A stretch of DNA of 64,000 nt, taken from positions 426,501 to 490,500 of the forward strand of contig JALIZF010001629.1 of assembly GCA_029948255.1 (NCBI GenBank), given 5' to 3'. Made by a program: the position numbers and the translations under genes. Position 1 is the first letter of the stretch. Every line of letters begins with the position of its first letter. Positions 58,101 through 64,000 of this stretch are shown in pieces. The notes beneath the pieces were generated by a model, which was not told the DNA's origin, ran no database searches, and saw only the letters and a program-made list of their open reading frames with translations. Source of the DNA: Telmatactis stephensoni. Its lineage: Eukaryota > Cnidaria > Anthozoa > Actiniaria > Isophelliidae.

Positions 58101-58917
58101 TTCCCATAAGACGTGGAAATCGCGACGGGTTTTCTGTTTATAAAGATTTTTGTGCAACGAAATTCCGTCTGAGACGAGTTTCCCGTCTCTAATATGAATT
58201 CAACAAATGAAAAGGGAAGAAGACATGCATAGTCAAACGTCTTTGTTTCCCACTGATTCAAATATTTATGTTGGAGACTGTAATTCGTTCAAGAGCTAAT
58301 CCTGTTTGCTTGTTTCATTGATATTTTAACGGCTGGCTGACGAGACTATATTGAATGGACTTAACTTGTTTTAACTCAAAAGTACTCGACATATTTTTCA
58401 TTTTTTATGTGAAGTGACAATTTACCACAAAAAAATGTGCATGCAATTACGTCTATTTTGCTTTCGTTTAAAATTAATATTTGAATTTGCTTAACAAGGA
58501 ATTTTTCTGATGTAACTTTCTTAGTGAAGGTCAATCAGGAAAAAATTGTATATCCGATTTGAAATCTGTGCTTTATTTTAAAGTAGTTTTGTTTTAGATA
58601 CATGTACAACAGAGCCCGATAATATCGTATAAAGATTCAGTCTTAATCTATTTTCAAATTCTCGATAAAGTTCGAGTTTTTGTTTTTTGGGTCTTTTATA
58701 GTTTCGTTTCAGTTTTGTTTCAAATATCAGTCGCAAATTTTGAATGCATGCTCAACAAAAATCATTGAACTAAATTAAGCTATTTTTTGCCTAAAATCCT
58801 TGGGGTTTACTCGGATTATGTTTACTTACTTTCTTGAGCCAAGTCATCATCTTCAGCTGAAGTAAGAACCAAGCCAAGAGCAATGATGGTGAGAAGTAAC
58901 ACGCTGGAAAACTTCAT
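52179..58917 (-). CDS. Secreted phospholipase A2
   Basis: Calcium-dependent enzyme that hydrolyses the sn-2 ester of phospholipids, secreted. Exons in coding order (minus): 58830-58917, 53171-53309, 52803-52915, 52179-52297. They join in frame to 152 codons plus TAG. The ATG at 58917 opens a signal peptide (Met-Lys, then a Leu/Ile/Val run ending near residue 21). The calcium loop YGCWCGLGGKG, the active-site CCRTHDWC with the His-Asp pair, and the later CRCDVAAVRCF with the third catalytic Asp are all present, and the Cys pattern fits the family. Trp replaces the usual Tyr in the calcium loop. Cnidarian sPLA2s serve in digestion, defence or venom; the sequence alone does not say which. Intron 1 (5.5 kb) is filled with repeats. 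Confidence 0.92.
53725..53935. mobile_element. Palindromic MITE, CACGACAAC-end family
   Basis: CACGACAAC at the left and GTTGTCGTG at the right, with inner pairs around CACCCCTAAATCTTGGCC. Related arrays at 60700-61060. Confidence 0.5.
53985..54815 (+). mobile_element. 5'-truncated LINE fragment (RT C-terminus and 3' UTR)
   Basis: 54058-54310 encodes the post-RT region of a CR1/L2/Jockey-like non-LTR element (AHLGYASEVWAPQ, IESVQRRATRFIL). The 3' UTR holds a tandem duplication of about 75 bp (GTATTGTTACGTATTTGTGT at 54619 and about 80 bp on). It ends in (AATG)n(AATC)n at about 54779-54808. Confidence 0.7.
55668..56874. mobile_element. 1.2-kb foldback element with an open frame in its spacer
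   Basis: Left arm 55668-56220 and right arm about 56486-56874 are diverged inverted copies (shared CACAGAG.GTGAATCATTCC, CTTATAGTCAA.AC, CATGTACTGTACCTCAGA). The left arm carries roughly 150 extra bases. The 265-bp spacer has a frame open from before 56245 to 56463 that encodes an unrecognised 72-residue stretch (ALGDTDINVHLIIG... ending FLEGEA). Confidence 0.6.
56989..57182. mobile_element. Hairpin MITE, about 90-bp arms
   Basis: TGCGAGCAGTCCCAC at 56989 is inverted at 57182, with near-perfect pairing through AACGAAATACTTCCGG at the centre. Confidence 0.7.
57800..57900. mobile_element. Second copy of the GGAATCTGTTCTATTTT MITE
   Basis: Reverse-complement orientation of 45648-45789, sharing ACAAGTTTGGGTATTACAGA. 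Confidence 0.6.
57988..58200. mobile_element. MITE with CATATTAGAGACGGGAAAC ends
   Basis: AATTCATATTAGAGACGGGA at the left is inverted at the right end. Several CGTC-rich sub-motifs lie within. Confidence 0.6.
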
Positions 58918-59439
58918 ACTCGTAGCTTGAACTTTTTGATTTTCTCAAAACCGGATGAACAAACCAAATGAACAGTGACTTGGCAGTTGAGTGCCGTGTC
59001 ACTTAAATATCAATTATTATGTATTCAAGCATAAATTAGTTGAAAATAGGTACTTGAGTTTAAGCTGTGTTAGTAAACAAAACATAGTCGTAGGTTTTTA
59101 GAGGATATAAAAATGGTTTAGAAAAATGAGCAATTTACAGAAATTATTATTAGTTATTATTATTATTATAAGTTATTATCATATGGCGTTCTAAGATTAA
59201 TGAATTATAAGAGTTTCACTTGAATGCTTCAAACAAAAAACAAAAACAAAGCTGAAATGCACGTACAGTAGAACCACAATCTTTCAATTTCCACTAAAAA
59301 TAATACACATGCCCTGACGCACGTTTTCTCCCTGTTAGCACTGCGTGAGTTTAAGAATGCGGAATTTCCGGTTTGAATTGGGAGGAACTCATCTATATTT
59401 ACAAATAGAACATCGGAAGAAATGTGGAAATGCTCTGGC

Positions 59440-60460
59440 AATCTTATGAGGAGGTTTTATTACCTGTAGCTACTCGAAGCTCCGCTTACAGATGCTCTCG
59501 TAAGCGCACAGCTCCAAGTAAGGACACCTTTCCCAAACCTCGTTTCAGTCCCAGTCCGAAACACTGTATTTACACGCTCTCTCGTTATAAGGACACCATA
59601 CCTATTAGGTTTTTAAAGCTTGATACTTTGCATACAAGCTGTTTTAGACACAAAGAGCAAAATATCAAATAATATCAAAATTTGGTACATGCGTCTCTGA
59701 GATAATGCCCTGTACTTTGGGAGAGGTAACATTTTGATCAGCAGAAAAATCATTGTTTTAATAAATATCCCCGCGATGCTTTACTGTAACGTCACAAGGT
59801 TTTGTAAAAGTTTTAACTGAAGCCAGTAAAAGTGTAGCAGTTACTGATTTTCATGCTTCATTATCAGTTTATGAAAAACTATGAAAACAACTGCTTAGCT
59901 GTTTTTCCGCTATGTGCATGTGTCCAACTGTAAGCGGTCTTTCTTGAAACCGACGAAGACGGACACTTTGGAGGCTAAAACACTGGATTGATACGCCTAT
60001 TCAATTGCAAATTTAAGCTTTTGTCAGTCTTATGCTAGCTGCAGATGTATTATATACTGTATTGTGATGCTTAAAAGGTCCTGGTAGAGTTAATTCAATT
60101 AGTGTTATTGTCTTCAATTAATTCGTGCTCCCCCCCAAAAAAAATCATATTTCATATTTTATGATTTTCAGAAAGGGTTTTATATTAGACAGCAAACACT
60201 GAATCTGTTTTTTCGAACACTCTTAGCGGACAGCTCCAGTAAAGACATCTTTCAAAATTAAAATCCCGTTGTCACTCCCACTCAAACACTGTATTTAGCG
60301 ATGAATCAGTACTCAGTGATATTTGACAAAAGTTCTCGTAAGCAAACCCATTTTCAGCCAGTGTCTGCTTACCGAACGTTTCTCGTAAGCAGACAGATCT
60401 ACTAACGCACATTTTTTGAGTTTTTACCGAGGGTGTTCGCTTGTTGGAGCCTCAACTGCT
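59440..60460. repeat. Degenerate repeat with CTCGTAAGC motifs
   Basis: Recurring CTCGTAAGC, GGACAGCTCCA and AAACACTGTATTTA motifs at 59490-59580 and 60220-60400 mark an old dispersed element. No protein seen. Confidence 0.4.
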
Positions 60461-60699
60461 GCATTTTATTTTTCTTTAAAACATCGCGTGGGGTTTGTGT
60501 TGACTGCTTACTCTGACCAAGGTAAATATTGAATAAACTGAGAACAAACAATTTGGAAAGAAAAAAATAACGCGAAAATTCAAGTTGAGATTTTCAATAT
60601 TTGAACTTCTGATTGACCACTTTGAATGTCGTCATAGTAACACGTGAATGCAGTTTTCGTGTTTACTTTGGGAACTGACGAGATATTGAGGGAAGGATT

Positions 60700-61060
60700 A
60701 CGGCCATTTATGCCAGTAAAAATACGGTTTTTACGACAAGCGTTTTCGGCACGGCACCCCTAAATCTTGGCACAAAAATCTAACATCTAAATCTAACATT
60801 TGCCTAAAATTAAGACAAGGCACTGTAAGAACGATGGACACGAAAACCTCTTTTATAGTACGACACCCCTAAATCTTGACACGCAGACCGATTATTGTGA
60901 GTACGGCACACCCAAAATTTCGGGTGCCAAAAATGATGGGCCCAGAATTAGGGTGCTGTGCCATAATGTTGTCGTAAATTGCGGTTAAAGCACGGTTTAT
61001 ACGACAAGCGTTTTGGACACTAAATCTTGGCATCCGTGCACTGAAAAAAATTAAGAGAAG
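60700..61060. repeat. Array of CACCCCTAAATCTTGGCAC-type repeats
   Basis: GGTTTTTACGACAAGCGTTT near 60727 and GGTTTATACGACAAGCGTTT near 60993 bracket direct and inverted sub-copies of the 53725-53935 family. Confidence 0.5.
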
Positions 61061-61089
61061 GCACTCTCATTTTTAATTCTTATTTATTT

Positions 61090-61720
61090 TTTCATGGCAC
61101 AGGTGCTCAAAATTCTAGCCTGGTTGGGGTTCCGTTTTCCGCTTCCATTTCCGTTTGTACAAATCTCGATATCATCTAAAACCAAACTTGCATTATATTA
61201 TACTCTTATATATCCCTATTTAAGTTACTGCAATACGGTGTGGTCATCCACCTATGTCACTAACCTAAATAAGATATTTTTGCTACAAAAGCGCGCAGTC
61301 CGTGCGTTAACTAGAGCTCATACTGCCCCTCTGTTTATCCAGCTCAAGATTCTTCAAATATTTAAACTCAACACTTTTCACGTTCCTAAGTTCATGTTTT
61401 ATTATCGTCATAAATTGTTGCCATCATCTTTTTTGGAGTTGTTTACAAAAACTTCTCAGATTCACAGTTATGATACTCGTATTGCTTCTCAATATCGGTC
61501 CCATAAATGTCGTACTAATAAAAAACAATTCACAATTCTCTATCAAAGTCCTTAAATTTGCATTGGAATTCATTACCTCTTTATATAACTAGCTTATTCT
61601 CATTTTCCTCCTTTAAGAAAAAACTTATGCATCACTTGCTTTCTACATAAATATTTCTGTTTAAAATCGCAGAAGTTTTAAATAAACTCTTTTCATACCT
61701 ACACTTACAGAATCCTTTTT
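61090..61720 (+). mobile_element. 5'-truncated LINE fragment
   Basis: Encodes the post-RT part of an L2/CR1-like element (LYYTLIYPYLSYCNTVW, LQKRAVRALT, HSYDTRIASQ), then shifts frame near 61550; the downstream part continues in another frame to about 61650. Confidence 0.75.
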
Positions 61721-61778
61721 TGTAGCTGCTTTTGTTATACTAGTTTTCACTTTTGTCTTGGTATTCTCAAAGTAGTTT

Positions 61779-61983
61779 TAACATTTGAATATTAAAAGAT
61801 ATTTTGAAAAGCATTGTGGTAGTTTAGGTATGACACGTCATAGGGATAAAGAGCTATTCAAAGAGCTAGATATCCAATGTTCATTTAGGCCTCGTCTTGT
61901 ATGTTCTGAAAGGGTCAACATTTGAATATCAAAAGATATTTTGAAAAGCATTGTGGTAGTTTAGGTATGACACGTCATAGGGG
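61779..61983. repeat. Direct repeat, about 66 bp, 139 bp apart
   Basis: AACATTTGAATATTAAAAGA at 61779 and a near-identical stretch from 61918 both run to GACACGTCATAGGG. Confidence 0.8.
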
Positions 61984-62158
61984 TATGGGTCCATATAGCA
62001 TCGCAAGAGCAGCTACATACATCGTTTAATATTGTCGTAGTTTTTCTTCGTTATATCAACTCTTGACCGAGCACTTTTGAGCAAGATAACTGAGCTATTA
62101 TTTGAGAGAAGAGTTTCCGTAGAGACTGGTTTTGTTCAAAAAATCGAGATAAATTAAA

Positions 62159-62243
62159 ATGAAGGTTTTGAAATCTGTCGTGGTTTGTATGCTCATAGTT
62201 ATCAAGAAATGTGGAGCGTTGGACGAGAATTTGCAGATGGAAG
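62159..62243 (+). CDS. Possible signal-peptide first exon
   Basis: ATG at 62159 opens 28 codons: Met-Lys, a hydrophobic run (SVVVCMLIVI), then CGALDEN, ending at G|GTAAGA in phase 1. This is the layout of a secreted protein's first exon. No downstream exon is recognised before the window ends, so the gene is unidentified. Confidence 0.35.
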
Positions 62244-62692
62244 GTAAGAACATTTCTTTTTTGCTTGTAAAACCATATATTTTTGCTGCAAGTGACATGT
62301 TTTGATAAAATTCTTGACATTCTCTTTAAATGCTAAAATGACCAAATATTGCTAACTTCACTTTAACTCATGGAATTCATGCCTGAAAGAACAGTTGGTT
62401 TAAATGAGATTTTTCTAAATATGCACACTCGATTGCAGAAAGTTTGTTGGTATGCAGTTATACAAACATACTATCTAATTAGATACAAAACGAAAAAGTC
62501 ACTTAAATTATTGATACGCGATGATATATTTCCAAAATATATATTTTTAGTTATGGAGTCAGAGGTTTCAATATAGTACTTCGGGTGTTGGAGGGGTTTA
62601 CTTGCATTTCATTAAATAGTACTCTATCTAATTAGATATTTATTTAGGTGAAGATACTCCTTATAATAAGGAGGCATATATAGGCTTATATA

Positions 62693-63008
62693 AGGAGGCA
62701 GCATGGCCGAGTGGTCAGAGCGTTGGTCTCGCAATCTGGCGGTCCCAGGTTCGATTCCCGCTCTGGCCACTAGCTGAGACTGAATTTGTTCCGATTTCGA
62801 TTAGTTCAAATTCAGTTTCTCGGCCATGCTTGTAATATAGCCAACTGGTTTGCCTCCTTGCCAGTTGGGATTCTTAATCCATTTATGTTTGATTTATATG
62901 ATTTAGTTAGGATTTGTAAATTGAGCTGAAAAGCCCTATTAAGGGAGTCTCAATCATGTATGTATGTATGTATGTATGTATGTATGTATGCGTGTATGTA
63001 TGTATGTA
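62693..63008 (+). mobile_element. tRNA-derived SINE with (GTAT)n tail
   Basis: Box A TGGCCGAGTGGT (62704) and box B GGTTCGATTCC (62748) lie in a tRNA-like head whose acceptor arms do not pair. A unique body follows, ending GCTGAAAAGCCCTATTAAGG and a (GTAT)n tail. Confidence 0.8.
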
Positions 63009-63237
63009 AATATTTAGTTCTTTAAAGTTTGAATTTTTCACGTTGATATACATATGTGACCACCCTTCAAATCTACAAGCGCAAATGAGAAATTAAACAA
63101 ACAAACAAACAAACAAAATACAAACAAACAAAAACCCACAACAACAACAACAATAGCAAAACCAAACAACTAAGTGAGTGAATGAATGAATGAATGAATG
63201 AATGGATAATTGAATAAATATCTTTCATATTCCTAAT

Positions 63238-63545
63238 GGGTGGCATGGTTGGCCGAGCGGTTAGTACGGCCTTTCACCGCTGTGGCCCGAGTTCGAGTCC
63301 CATGCAGCTCTAGTGCTCGGACCATATGTGAATTGAGTTTGTTTGATGTGTTGTTCTCTACCATGCCACGAGGGTTTTTTTTCTCCATTTTTTCCCCCCT
63401 CGGCAAAAATCAACATGTGAGTTGAGCGATGTACTGAAAAATATTTAATGTAGAGGTAGTGAGTGTGAGAGTATAGTGTTCCCCAAGCGCTAGAAGACAT
63501 GGATACTTAATAAATAAACAGTTATTCAATTCAATTCAATTCAAT
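63238..63545 (+). mobile_element. tRNA-derived SINE with (ATTCA)n tail
   Basis: Box A TGGCCGAGCGGTTA (63250) and box B GAGTTCGAGTCC (63289), a body with GTAGTGAGTGTGAGAGTA, and a tail of ATTCA repeats at about 63525-63545. A different family from its neighbour. Confidence 0.8.
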
Positions 63546-64000
63546 ATGTAACTACATTACTACATTAAGAAATGCGACTCATTTATTCATTGTGCACTCG
63601 ACATCCAATGGCATGAATGAGCGGTTTTCATTTAATTAACCTATTGTCCTATGCCCTTCCTGTTTCTCGCTTTCCTATTGGCCAATCCACACTTTACGAC
63701 TCCTATATAAAGCCAACCACGAATTTGATCATCACTTCTTTTACTCCGAAGAAGGCTAAGGCTCGAAACGTCAGTAAGTTATCTCCCTTTTTACACGATG
63801 TCATTCCCCAGGGGGGGGGGGGGACTCCTATATATGAGAGGACGTTGATGCTTGACCGTCGGAAATTTTGAAAATGACCCCTAAAAGGTACCTGAGTGGG
63901 AGTGGCAACAATTCATTTCTACCCTCTAAAAGGTACCAATTCAAAAACAATAATATAGAATCAAAGTAATGAAACACTTTGTTATCGATGTGCTTTGAAG

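Noticed and set aside
61094..61555. A host gene of 153 codons
   Set aside because: It is the post-RT region of a truncated LINE and breaks frame at its end.
62697..62770. A tRNA gene
   Set aside because: Boxes A and B are good, but the acceptor arms do not pair and a SINE body with a (GTAT)n tail follows.
63240..63312. A tRNA gene
   Set aside because: Same reasons: tRNA-like head of a SINE with an ATTCA tail.

Overview
This is eukaryotic, AT-rich, intron-rich animal DNA with dense small transposons. Spliced metazoan genes with GT-AG introns, tRNA-derived SINEs, LINE 3' fragments, Ty3/gypsy elements and many palindromic MITEs are all readable. The overall look (short hairpin MITEs, a cnidarian-style gypsy element, a secreted phospholipase A2, neprilysin-family duplication) fits a cnidarian, most likely an anthozoan such as a stony coral. 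The species assignment is inference.

Layout. (1) 2648-14850, minus strand: an M13 (neprilysin/ECE-type) zinc metallopeptidase gene, exons 1-15; its last exons are not in the window. (2) 14851-16320: a short head-to-head intergenic region. (3) 16321-45016, plus strand: a complete 19-exon paralogue of the same gene (764 codons with exon 1a), with two further candidate first exons (17152-17401 and 19265-19487). Exon sizes and phases match between the two genes almost one for one, so this is an inverted duplication. The plus copy has been stretched by two LTR retrotransposons: a 6.9 kb antisense gypsy element in intron 2 (24559-31471) and a 4.4 kb decayed one in intron 15 (38279-42689). (4) 47072-51031, plus: SF3B4, the U2 snRNP splicing factor, complete in 9 exons. 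(5) 52179-58917, minus: a complete 4-exon secreted phospholipase A2, convergent with SF3B4, with a 5.5 kb transposon-filled first intron. (6) 58918-64000: intergenic repeats, a LINE fragment, two SINEs, and a possible signal-peptide first exon at 62159.

Most notable: the intact gypsy element carries a MYND-type zinc finger at the gag-pol junction and reaches pol through a GGGAAAC -1 frameshift heptamer followed by a short stem. A 27-bp minisatellite with a 135-bp higher-order period abuts the exon 8 splice donor of both peptidase genes. A family of TTAA-flanked foldback elements is present, one of them nested inside another MITE and carrying the same 72-codon reading-frame core in both arms.
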